A stretch of DNA of 20,085 nucleotides, from the IMG/VR virus record IMGVR_UViG_3300034109_000593, positions 1-20,085 of that record. The stretch is one strand, 5' to 3'. The notes under the pieces are model-generated. The model was not told the origin of the DNA. It ran no database searches and saw nothing but the letters and a program-made list of their open reading frames with translations. The position numbers and the translations under genes are program-made. Position 1 is the first letter of the stretch, and the number at the start of each line of letters is the position of its first letter. The stretch is from a virus. Positions 11,633 through 17,461 of this stretch are shown piece after piece.

Positions 11633-12184
11633 ATGATCTACAGTTTAGTGGGCGAGTTGCCACGGCATATCTATTGTTTTGTCGACAGCACCTACACGCA
11701 TAATGAGCCGCAAGGTTTTTTACCGTGTGTTTGGTTTGGCTTGGTGTCGTATTCTGGGAGAACCTGGGGTTGTACTATTATGCTTGAGAGCGGTTCGATA
11801 TATCGAAACGTCCCCTCTCATGCGATAGCTTTTGAAGAGTTTCCAGTAGAACGTTGGGCGGCAGACGAGGCTCAAACCTGGGATTGTTATGGCGAGCAGT
11901 TTACTACGTTAGAGTACAAGTATCTTGCTGGTTTAGAGTGTAAAGCTAAATGCAAAGATCATTCTTACCAAGGTACTTATTTGTTTACTGTTGCTCCTGT
12001 AGGTGATGGATTTTCTGCGTATCCTGACCAAGCTAAAGAGTTTTGCTTTATTGAGCTTAACCTTGGCAGATTGACCATTCAACCGACTAACCATGTAGTG
12101 TTCAGAGAGCGTAGTTTTACAGACAATAAGCTGGAGTTTCCTAGCGGATTGCGACGACAAACGGATGTATGGAGTGCAGAATGA
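11633..12184 (+). CDS. Conserved-looking phage hypothetical protein
   Basis: This 183-residue protein is rich in aromatic residues and cysteines (GELPRHIYCFVD, CVWFGLVSYSGRTWGC, WDCYGEQFTTLEYKYLAG). The pattern resembles a phage protein group of unknown function that I recall from proteobacterial phages, but I cannot name a domain family. It has no signal peptide. The start at 11633 comes four bases after the preceding stop. Its stop overlaps a MKTPEELA remnant in the ATGA arrangement (12181-12184), a junction repeated at 12652. Confidence 0.65.
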   Translation: MIYSLVGELPRHIYCFVDSTYTHNEPQGFLPCVWFGLVSYSGRTWGCTIMLESGSIYRNVPSHAIAFEEFPVERWAADEAQTWDCYGEQFTTLEYKYLAGLECKAKCKDHSYQGTYLFTVAPVGDGFSAYPDQAKEFCFIELNLGRLTIQPTNHVVFRERSFTDNKLEFPSGLRRQTDVWSAE

Positions 12185-12213
12185 AAACACCTGAAGAGTT
12201 GGCGCAGTATTGA
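12181..12213 (+). pseudogene. Ten-codon remnant of a MKTPEELA module gene
   Basis: ATG 12181 opens MKTPEELAQY then stop. The first 24 bases are identical to the start of the intact paralogue at 12652, and the upstream GGAGTGCA...A is shared too. The rest of the module is missing, and a DUF551 gene starts nine bases after the stop. It is best explained as a truncated copy left by recombination, though translation of the ten residues is possible. Confidence 0.55.
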
Positions 12214-12221
12214 GAAAAATT

Positions 12222-12407
12222 ATGAGCGGTTGGATCAGCATAGAAGATGAATTACCAAAAGAAGGCACGGCAGTTTATGTCATTGGTAAAGATAAAGAGT
12301 GTGTACATTTATCAATTTTAAAAGACGGTAAGTGGACGCTTTATCAAGGTAGTGAAGTTACCCATTGGACGCCAATGGTGAGCAAGATTGAGTGGGAGCA
12401 GAAATGA
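12222..12407 (+). CDS. DUF551 protein
   Basis: The 61-residue protein has the DUF551 form: GWISIEDELPKEGTAVYVIG at the start, a strand-turn-strand KDGKWTLYQG, and THWTPM at the end. The function of the family is unknown; it is common in phages and prophages. ATG 12222 is preferred to TTG 12210 because homology begins at the W. The gene looks like the C-terminal half of the two-module paralogue, with the N-terminal half reduced to the ten-codon remnant just upstream. The stop overlaps the next ATG. Confidence 0.75.
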   Translation: MSGWISIEDELPKEGTAVYVIGKDKECVHLSILKDGKWTLYQGSEVTHWTPMVSKIEWEQK

Positions 12408-12655
12408 AAGCAGTAATTGAAAGTACATTAATTGTGCTTTTATTCGTAACTAGCACCGTAGTTGTTTTATTTTTGTTGGCATTTATTTTTACATCGGTAT
12501 CCAAACTAAAACCAGAAACAAAATGCATTATTGAATTTTCCGACGGTTTAAAGCGGCAAGCCTCAAACTGTGATATTTACCGAGACTCCACCAATCTTGA
12601 TTGCAACGAAATAAATTATTCTATGTATGCCGTAAAGTCGTGGGAGTGCAAATGA
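12404..12655 (+). CDS. Small membrane protein with cysteine-containing C-terminal domain
   Basis: The protein has 83 residues. The N-terminal hydrophobic helix (about 6-30, STLIVLLFVTSTVVVLFLL) is a membrane anchor; the remaining 50 residues have five cysteines (TKCII, SNCDIY, LDCNEI and C-terminal WECK) and are probably exposed to the periplasm, where disulfides can form. Start ATG 12404 overlaps the previous stop and has GGGAGCAG upstream. No family is recognised. The terminal codons WECK create the GGAGTGCAAATGA junction with the next gene. Confidence 0.6.
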   Translation: MKAVIESTLIVLLFVTSTVVVLFLLAFIFTSVSKLKPETKCIIEFSDGLKRQASNCDIYRDSTNLDCNEINYSMYAVKSWECK

Positions 12656-13047
12656 AAACACCTGAAGAGTTGGCGGAGGAGTTTGCAGATAGTGGATTAT
12701 ATCGCCTCAAGCGGTATGTAGATGGAAGAGTTAAGCCGTCTCAAGGAGCACTAGGATTGCAGAATAGAGCGTGTAAATACGGCTTTCTTGCTGGATATCA
12801 AGCCGCAAAGGATCAGTTTGCTGACAGTAGCAAGGTGATGCCTCAGTGGATCTCGGTGAAGGATAGGCTGCCGGAGATATGGGATGACTACCTAGCTTTT
12901 GGATACGGTCCAACGATTCCTGCTTGTTGTTTTGTTGCAGCATATGATCCGAAAATAAATAAATGGTACGAGATGAGCACTGATTGGGATTTAACAGAGA
13001 CAATTAAGTATTGGATGCCGCTACCCAAAACACCGGAGGACGAATGA
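12652..13047 (+). CDS. Two-module DUF551 protein (MKTPEELA + WISVKDRLP)
   Basis: This 131-residue protein is the most complete member of the local family. The N-terminal module is MKTPEELAEEF...YGFLAGYQAAKDQ (about 1-62). The C-terminal DUF551 module is PQWISVKDRLPEIWDDYLAF to KYWMPLPKTP (about 72-128), containing a central CCFVAAYDP strand and KWYEM. The role of both modules is unknown. ATG 12652 is chosen by homology; it overlaps the previous stop (ATGA). It is followed immediately by two further N-module paralogues. Confidence 0.75.
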   Translation: MKTPEELAEEFADSGLYRLKRYVDGRVKPSQGALGLQNRACKYGFLAGYQAAKDQFADSSKVMPQWISVKDRLPEIWDDYLAFGYGPTIPACCFVAAYDPKINKWYEMSTDWDLTETIKYWMPLPKTPEDE

Positions 13048-13262
13048 AAACACCTGAACAGTTGGCGGTAGAATGGCACAAAGCAATTATGGCGAATGGT
13101 AGAGATCCCGATGGGGCAGATGGTTATGTCGCTGGATACAATGCAGCTATGGCGCAACTACATCCTATGAAAGAGCATCTGCGAATTATGCGTAAGTTTG
13201 TAGCACAATTAAACGCTATAAATGACGCTATGCAAGATGAAATAGAACAATGGGGAGATTAG
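13044..13262 (+). CDS. MKTPEQLA-module protein with different C-terminus
   Basis: The protein has 72 residues. The first 40 repeat the N-terminal module (MKTPEQLAVEWHKA...GYVAGYNAAMAQ), but instead of a DUF551 domain it continues with a helical coiled-coil-like tail (MRKFVAQLNAINDAMQDEIEQ). This shows that the N-module can travel alone. GGAGGACGA precedes ATG 13044, which overlaps the previous stop. The function is unknown. Confidence 0.68.
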   Translation: MKTPEQLAVEWHKAIMANGRDPDGADGYVAGYNAAMAQLHPMKEHLRIMRKFVAQLNAINDAMQDEIEQWGD

Positions 13263-13613
13263 ATGAAAACTGTCGAGCAACTAGCAGATGAATATACCCA
13301 AGCGTGGTGGGGACCTCGCGAGGACAATATGAGCCTTGCGACAAGACAGGCGTTTATGGCTGGTTTTAGAGCCGGAGAAAGAATGAACTGGACTCAATTA
13401 TCACGCAAACAACCGTATGACGGCGACCGCTGTTTAGTAACAGCACCAGAATGGAATATCGTTTTAGATGCTACGTGGAACTGTAACGATACTGGCATAT
13501 TTTTTGCACATGAAGCATTTGATGAAAAGTTTCACAAAATCTTGCCGAGTGATGCTACACTTTACTGGACTTTCGCACCTAAACTAATAAAGGATGAAAA
13601 TGCCCCTCAATAA
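13263..13613 (+). CDS. MKTxEQLA-module protein with DUF551-like C-terminus
   Basis: The 116-residue protein starts MKTVEQLADEYTQAW, then ATRQAFMAGFRAGERM (the N-module), then MNWTQLSRKQPYDGDRCLVTA..., with DATWN and LYWTFAPK near the end. The latter follows the DUF551 order (W-x-x-L-x-x-x-P ... YW-x-x-x-P) but is strongly diverged, so it is a tentative member. It starts one base after the previous stop with GGGGAG upstream. The next gene starts inside its last codons. Confidence 0.66.
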   Translation: MKTVEQLADEYTQAWWGPREDNMSLATRQAFMAGFRAGERMNWTQLSRKQPYDGDRCLVTAPEWNIVLDATWNCNDTGIFFAHEAFDEKFHKILPSDATLYWTFAPKLIKDENAPQ

Positions 13614-13743
13614 GAAAGGTCTCAAGATACGCGCCGCAATGGAAAAGTACTATGGCAAGGATGAGGGTGATGCAGTATTCTACGCATCTGAAAAATCCGG
13701 CAAAATAAAAGACGTAAAGAAGAAAACAAGCAAGAAAAAGTAA
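13600..13743 (+). CDS. Small lysine-rich phage protein
   Basis: A 47-residue frame starts at ATG 13600 behind AAAGGATGAAA and overlaps the end of the previous gene by 14 bp. The product MPLNKKGLKIRAAMEKYYGK, with VFYASEKSGKI and a C-terminal lysine run (KKKTSKKK), resembles small basic proteins seen in many phages (AM..YG...G..VFYAS...G.I pattern). Their role is unknown to me. The lysine tail suggests nucleic-acid binding. Confidence 0.6.
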   Translation: MPLNKKGLKIRAAMEKYYGKDEGDAVFYASEKSGKIKDVKKKTSKKK

Positions 13744-13752
13744 GAAGTAAAC

Positions 13753-14070
13753 ATGTACAACATTTCCGAATCAACCGAACACGATAAACATGTTGTTAAA
13801 CTTTATGCTGTAACAGAAACAAAAAGTGGTCTCATGTTAAGTTTCAAAAGTTTGTGGGGTTGGTACAGTGGCACCCTAAATTTATGGGTAAAAGATGATC
13901 ACGATCCACTAGAAACATTTTGGAAGGACTTGGTTGGAAAAGAAAATCCAACGCCAGAAGAGGCACATGATGTTTTGAAAAAACCACTGTTAGCTACTGT
14001 TGAAAGGATAAAACGAGGTAAAAATCGACCGACTTTGACTTACATCACTAAATTACATTCAATGCAATAA
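13753..14070 (+). CDS. Hypothetical early protein
   Basis: The protein has 105 residues. The N-terminal half has several strands (HVVKLYAVTETKSGLMLSFKSLW, GTLNLWV), followed by an acidic helix and a basic C-terminus (VERIKRGKNRPTLTYITKL). No family is recognised. A weak AAGAAG lies upstream. Its stop overlaps the nuclease ATG (TAATG), and the nuclease has no ribosome-binding site of its own, so the nuclease depends on this gene for translation. Confidence 0.6.
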   Translation: MYNISESTEHDKHVVKLYAVTETKSGLMLSFKSLWGWYSGTLNLWVKDDHDPLETFWKDLVGKENPTPEEAHDVLKKPLLATVERIKRGKNRPTLTYITKLHSMQ

Positions 14071-14408
14071 TGGTAAACTCAAGAGCCAAGGGCGCACGAG
14101 CTGAACGAGAACTAGCAAACCGTCTAAAAGAGTTAGGATACACTGCACGACGTGGACAACAATTCTGTGGTGCTAATGGTGATTCTGATGTTGTTTGTAC
14201 TGAGCTTGCTCATTATCATATCGAGTGCAAAATGGTAGAAGCACTGAACATTGATAAAGCTATCGACCAAGCTACACGAGATTGCAAAGACAAAACACCT
14301 ATTGTAGTGCATCGTAAAAATCATAAGCCTTGGCTTGTTACAATGTTCTTAGAAGACTGGATAAAGTTACAAAAAGATGAAGCTAAAAGCTCCGATTGCA
14401 GCGAATGA
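14070..14408 (+). CDS. PD-(D/E)XK nuclease, Holliday-junction-resolvase-like
   Basis: This 112-residue protein shows the PD-(D/E)XK pattern: SRAKGARAERELANRL (Glu13), RRGQQFCGANGDSDVV (Asp40), HIECK (Glu52, Lys54) and a later DQAT (Gln67). The layout matches small archaeal Hjc-like and phage resolvase-type nucleases that cut branched DNA. With RecT and the SSB-like protein it may complete a recombination set, trimming junctions before packaging. It starts by TAATG coupling and overlaps the next gene by 32 bp. Confidence 0.78.
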   Translation: MVNSRAKGARAERELANRLKELGYTARRGQQFCGANGDSDVVCTELAHYHIECKMVEALNIDKAIDQATRDCKDKTPIVVHRKNHKPWLVTMFLEDWIKLQKDEAKSSDCSE

Positions 14409-14880
14409 AGATAGTTCACTTATTCAACCTGAGCGCCTCCTTTGGCTTGCAGTTTTAGAGCGAGCTTTAAAAGATTATTGTTACTTCTTTCACCGCTTAT
14501 GTGGTTGCGACCAAGGGGATCGGGTACTACGCTCTATCGACAAATATAAAGGCCACAAAATCGGTTATAACTATCGGAAGGTATGTTTTGAGTACGACCG
14601 TTTAAACTGGTTCCTATTCGATAAATCCCTTGAACCTTTCAACCTAGAATACATCTGCCAACAGCTTTACGATGATGGTTCCGGGATGGCTGAATCGTTT
14701 AGGCGCGAAGCAAAGAAAACCTTTAATCGTCATGTCATTGATTCTAAAGCTGAACTAATTTACCCAACCATTTTAGAATATATCAGGCAATATACTAACG
14801 AGCCCATAGTCGAAGGTGAGCCACTAGATCCCGATTGCTTGCGCTGGAAACGCTACAGGTTATTTAACGCTGAGCCTTAG
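14377..14880 (+). CDS. Last gene of early operon; unknown, possibly regulatory
   Basis: The product has 167 residues, is mostly helical, and is rich in Tyr and Phe (PERLLWLAVLERALKDYCYFF, EYDRLNWFLFDKSLEPFNLEYICQQLYDDG). The C-terminal RHVIDSKAELIY resembles a helix pair. I do not recognise the family. A last early gene of this size is often a late-gene activator in lambdoid phages, but no zinc-binding or HTH motif typical of Q proteins is seen, so this is only a positional suggestion. The start lies inside the nuclease gene with no clear ribosome-binding site. The 3' end overlaps the convergent holin-like gene by 17 bp. Confidence 0.6.
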   Translation: MKLKAPIAANEDSSLIQPERLLWLAVLERALKDYCYFFHRLCGCDQGDRVLRSIDKYKGHKIGYNYRKVCFEYDRLNWFLFDKSLEPFNLEYICQQLYDDGSGMAESFRREAKKTFNRHVIDSKAELIYPTILEYIRQYTNEPIVEGEPLDPDCLRWKRYRLFNAEP

Positions 14881-15139
14881 CAGCTTTATGCGCTAAGCCA
14901 ACGCCGATAAGAGTGATGCCAGCGTCCTCCAGATAAGGCTGTACCACACGGATACCTTCGCCCAAATGAGCAGCGGCAACGGCTATCCAGGGCTGCTCTG
15001 GAAACAAAGGCGCAACAGCTAGCAATGCCTGCAAAATAGCTGAAGCAAAGATTAGCCCTGCACCGATAATGGTCTTCTTACCATCCAAAAACTGACCAAC
15101 CTTAGTTTGAGAAAACACCCACCTAATTATCCGATTCAT
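14864..15139 (-). CDS. Small membrane protein, probable holin
   Basis: The 91-residue protein has a hydrophobic helix (IIGAGLIFASAILQALLAVAPLF, about 24-46), a middle part, and a second more weakly hydrophobic helix (AGITLIGVGLAHKAAKAQR) ending in basic residues. The form of two membrane segments and a charged C-terminus, plus the position at the end of the lysis cassette, suggests a holin, which times lysis by opening the inner membrane. No named holin family is assigned. AAGGAGCGTT precedes ATG 15139, which overlaps the stop of the lipoprotein gene. It is the last gene of the late unit. Confidence 0.55.
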   Translation of the reverse strand: MNRIIRWVFSQTKVGQFLDGKKTIIGAGLIFASAILQALLAVAPLFPEQPWIAVAAAHLGEGIRVVQPYLEDAGITLIGVGLAHKAAKAQR

Positions 15140-15339
15140 AACGCTCCTTTCATCGACAAAATTACACCATTTCCAGGTCTACAAAATTCTACTTCTTTAA
15201 GTGCTAGTCTAGCTGCATTGTCTAAACCTGGGTCTTGGCACTGCTGACCAACTCGCCATGCCGTAACCCTTGGATACCATTCGACCGGCTTTTGACCACA
15301 GCCAGCAATCAACACAATTAAAAGCAGCAGCCGCTTCAT
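15136..15339 (-). CDS. Small lipoprotein, probable outer-membrane spanin (Rz1-like)
   Basis: The 67-residue protein MKRLLLLIVLIAGCGQK has a textbook lipobox (LIAGC) with lipidated Cys14, followed by a short periplasmic domain (about 53 residues) with two further cysteines. Its position directly after an inner-membrane coiled-coil protein, overlapping it by 4 bp, matches i-spanin/o-spanin pairs that fuse inner and outer membranes at lysis. It is less proline-rich than classical Rz1, so this is a context-based call. Confidence 0.6.
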   Translation of the reverse strand: MKRLLLLIVLIAGCGQKPVEWYPRVTAWRVGQQCQDPGLDNAARLALKEVEFCRPGNGVILSMKGAL

Positions 15340-15578
15340 CGTTTACGCTCGAGTAGTTGGTCAAGTTTCTGGTCGATTCTTTCAAGCCGGTTGCTCATAC
15401 CCTTCACCTCAACCTGCAATACTTCTACCTGAGTTGTGAGCTTATACTTGCTCAATTCTAGGTCTTTAAGCGTACCCTTAACTTGCCTATAGTCCATCCC
15501 TGCCAAGGTCACCACGACCCCTATAGCGGTTTTAATGATGATATCCAGCCAATAGGTGAGCTTAGTAACATCATCCAT
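15336..15578 (-). CDS. Membrane-anchored coiled-coil protein, probable inner-membrane spanin
   Basis: The 80-residue protein has an N-terminal membrane helix (LDIIIKTAIGVVVTLAGM, about 11-28) and a C-terminal coiled coil with clear heptads (LTTQVEVLQVEVKGMSNRLERIDQKLDQLL, described by its heptad Leu/Val positions). This is the i-spanin architecture: anchored in the inner membrane, coil in the periplasm. A haemolysin XhlA-like role is an alternative, but there the coil precedes the membrane helix. The pair with the following lipoprotein supports the spanin call. Confidence 0.6.
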   Translation of the reverse strand: MDDVTKLTYWLDIIIKTAIGVVVTLAGMDYRQVKGTLKDLELSKYKLTTQVEVLQVEVKGMSNRLERIDQKLDQLLERKR

Positions 15579-15580
15579 AC

Positions 15581-15994
15581 CTAGTGCACCCTGCCACCAC
15601 CATAAGCGCTAATGATTACCAGGTCTGCTTCACTAATCCCTGACATTAACTGCATGAAACGAGTCATAGCCAGCTTACTACCAGAGATACCATACCGGTC
15701 ACCCACTGGACCAAATCGTTGCCCTAATAAAATACAACCAGTAGTATCCGCATTAGTATTGCCAACGTGAATCAATATCTCGCTACGCTCCGGCACATCC
15801 ATCACCTTGTAGCATAAGCCAAACTTAGGCGACCTATGCAGTTTAATCTTATACCTACCTTGTGGGATGCAAGAGATCATCCGTTCGTTATCACGCCATG
15901 ACTCTTCCAGCGTCACAAACTCAGGCTTATCGCCTACCATCATGACGCCAAAAGTTGCACCATCATGTTCAGTAACACGAACGATCTTCAGCAT
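15581..15994 (-). CDS. DUF5675 protein in lysis cassette
   Basis: The 137-residue protein shows the DUF5675 pattern: FVTLEESWRDNERMISCIPQ, GRYKIKLHRSP, VPERSEILIHVGN and NADTTGCILLG. The IH.GN...DT.GC part resembles the His/Ser-Gly-Cys catalytic motif of YkuD-type L,D-transpeptidases, but the family's activity is not established to my knowledge. It sits where an endolysin normally lies: after the tail fibre chaperone and before the spanin and holin genes, so a cell-wall role is likely. Its ATG overlaps the stop of the chaperone gene (TAATG on the minus strand). Confidence 0.75.
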   Translation of the reverse strand: MLKIVRVTEHDGATFGVMMVGDKPEFVTLEESWRDNERMISCIPQGRYKIKLHRSPKFGLCYKVMDVPERSEILIHVGNTNADTTGCILLGQRFGPVGDRYGISGSKLAMTRFMQLMSGISEADLVIISAYGGGRVH

Positions 15995-16230
15995 TACTCT
16001 GGCCTAATTGGGAACACCCATAATCGTGCATCTGGCCCTTGGTTTGTCAAAGCGCGTAAGTCTGCCCGATATGTAGCATAAGCAGCCTTGTCTACTGGCA
16101 CATCTGGCAGTTGCGTATAATCTGTGCTCTGAAGTTCGCTACGTCTCCATATCTTTATACGCTCTACCAAGTAATCATTCGGTACTTCGTCTGCTACTTC
16201 AAAAGGTGCTACAAAATTTGTCCAATCCAT
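15994..16230 (-). CDS. Tail fibre assembly chaperone (Phage_tail_APC-like)
   Basis: The 78-residue protein has the pattern IKIWRRSELQSTDYTQLPDVPVDKAAYATYRADLRAL (landmarks TDYTQLPDVP and YRADLRAL), close to R...L..TDWTQLPD.P....WA.YR..LR of phage tail assembly chaperones. These small proteins help fold or attach the fibre encoded immediately upstream, which is the case here: the fibre gene ends 3 bp before this ATG. GAGGTATAATTT is the ribosome-binding site and lies in the fibre gene's last codons. Confidence 0.8.
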   Translation of the reverse strand: MDWTNFVAPFEVADEVPNDYLVERIKIWRRSELQSTDYTQLPDVPVDKAAYATYRADLRALTNQGPDARLWVFPIRPE

Positions 16231-16233
16231 AAA

Positions 16234-17460
16234 TTATACCTCGTATGTACAAGTCCAGCTAAGTTGATCATTATTTGCTAATGCGAGTGAAGGTGTGTTT
16301 CCAAAGTATCCACCTGCCGCCGTAGCATCAGACGAAAACGTTATAGTAGTTGTGGTTGCTTGTATTACTTGCAAAACAAATTGCTGATTTGCAGAAGCAT
16401 CGTAAAAAGTTGCATTGCCAATAGTTTTAAAACCACCTACAGCACCTACACCAGTAACAGGTAAGGTAATAGTAATAGCGTTGCCGGCTGTACCTGCTGC
16501 GGTTGCGGTAATGTTACCCTGATATGTCACACGATTAGATTCTGGGACGTATTTACAGTAAGTATTAGTAAACGCAACAGATCCGCTTTGAGTAAGTGTA
16601 GGCGTAAAAGCTACATATGAAATTGATGGATTTAAAACGTAAGCAAAAGCACCGTTTACATAAATGTTGTAAAACAAGTTTGCTTGCAACATTCCAGCTT
16701 TGAGTGCTTGACCAGCACGATCTAAAAGATTGATTACACCTAATCCACTTATGTTGATTGTAGTGGCTCCAGTATTTGCTGCACCATCCTTTGCAAAACT
16801 ATAGAATCCAAAAGCTCCAGTGTACCCTGAATTGCTTATCGGTGGTGATGGATTTATAACTACTGCGTTTGCTGTTCCGCTTGATGTGCCTAAAAACGTA
16901 GAAGCAATGCTTTGAATTTCTGCTGATGATTGTGTTAGTTGAAACTGCGTCCCATCATATACAACTTCGCACAATTGATTTGCTCTAATATACCCCGTTG
17001 GTGCAGCAGCATTATTTGATGCAAGATGTATGTTCTTAGCTCCTACGCTGTTTACATTCAATGTTGCAGCACCAGTATTAGCTGTATGAGCTATAAACAA
17101 AAACCGTTGACCTGTAACGTAAGCAGTAATAGCAGGGCTTAACGTAATAGTGTAAGCAGTCGCCGTACCGCTAGAAGTTGCACCCCAAAGAGGTCCGCTA
17201 TCTTGCACCTGAGACAAAGCAGCATAATCGTTTCTAGCTGTACCTAGCGCTACTCCAGTATGCTTGTAACCACCCATAGGAAGGTTATTTGTCGGAGTAT
17301 TTTGTCCATCCTTTGCAATGGTGTTATTGATGCCAGTAGCGAAATCATTGTCCTGAGTATCGTGGCGACCTGCCTCAATGCCAATACCTGAAGCAGCATC
17401 ACCTGACCAACCGCCTGTTCCTGCATTTCCTTTAGAGTATGTCCCTCCGCTCCAACTCAT
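16234..17460 (-). CDS. Tail fibre / tail spike protein with repeated domains
   Basis: The 408-residue protein begins MSWSGGTYSKGN, an anchor sequence typical of podovirus fibres, followed by FATGINNTIAKDGQ (about 40-53) and NLPMGGYKHTGVA (about 59-71), the hinge motif of many tail fibres. Two related domains follow: residues about 96-177 (SSGTATAYTITLSPAI ... ANTGAATLNV ... YDGTQFQL) and about 193-277 (SSGTANAVVINPSPPI ... ANTGATTINI ... NGAFAYVL). The C-terminal part (about 280-408), rich in Thr and Ala, is the probable receptor-binding tip. It determines host recognition. GGAGATAGCATAGT precedes the ATG. Confidence 0.85.
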   Translation of the reverse strand: MSWSGGTYSKGNAGTGGWSGDAASGIGIEAGRHDTQDNDFATGINNTIAKDGQNTPTNNLPMGGYKHTGVALGTARNDYAALSQVQDSGPLWGATSSGTATAYTITLSPAITAYVTGQRFLFIAHTANTGAATLNVNSVGAKNIHLASNNAAAPTGYIRANQLCEVVYDGTQFQLTQSSAEIQSIASTFLGTSSGTANAVVINPSPPISNSGYTGAFGFYSFAKDGAANTGATTINISGLGVINLLDRAGQALKAGMLQANLFYNIYVNGAFAYVLNPSISYVAFTPTLTQSGSVAFTNTYCKYVPESNRVTYQGNITATAAGTAGNAITITLPVTGVGAVGGFKTIGNATFYDASANQQFVLQVIQATTTTITFSSDATAAGGYFGNTPSLALANNDQLSWTCTYEV

Positions 17461-17461
17461 A

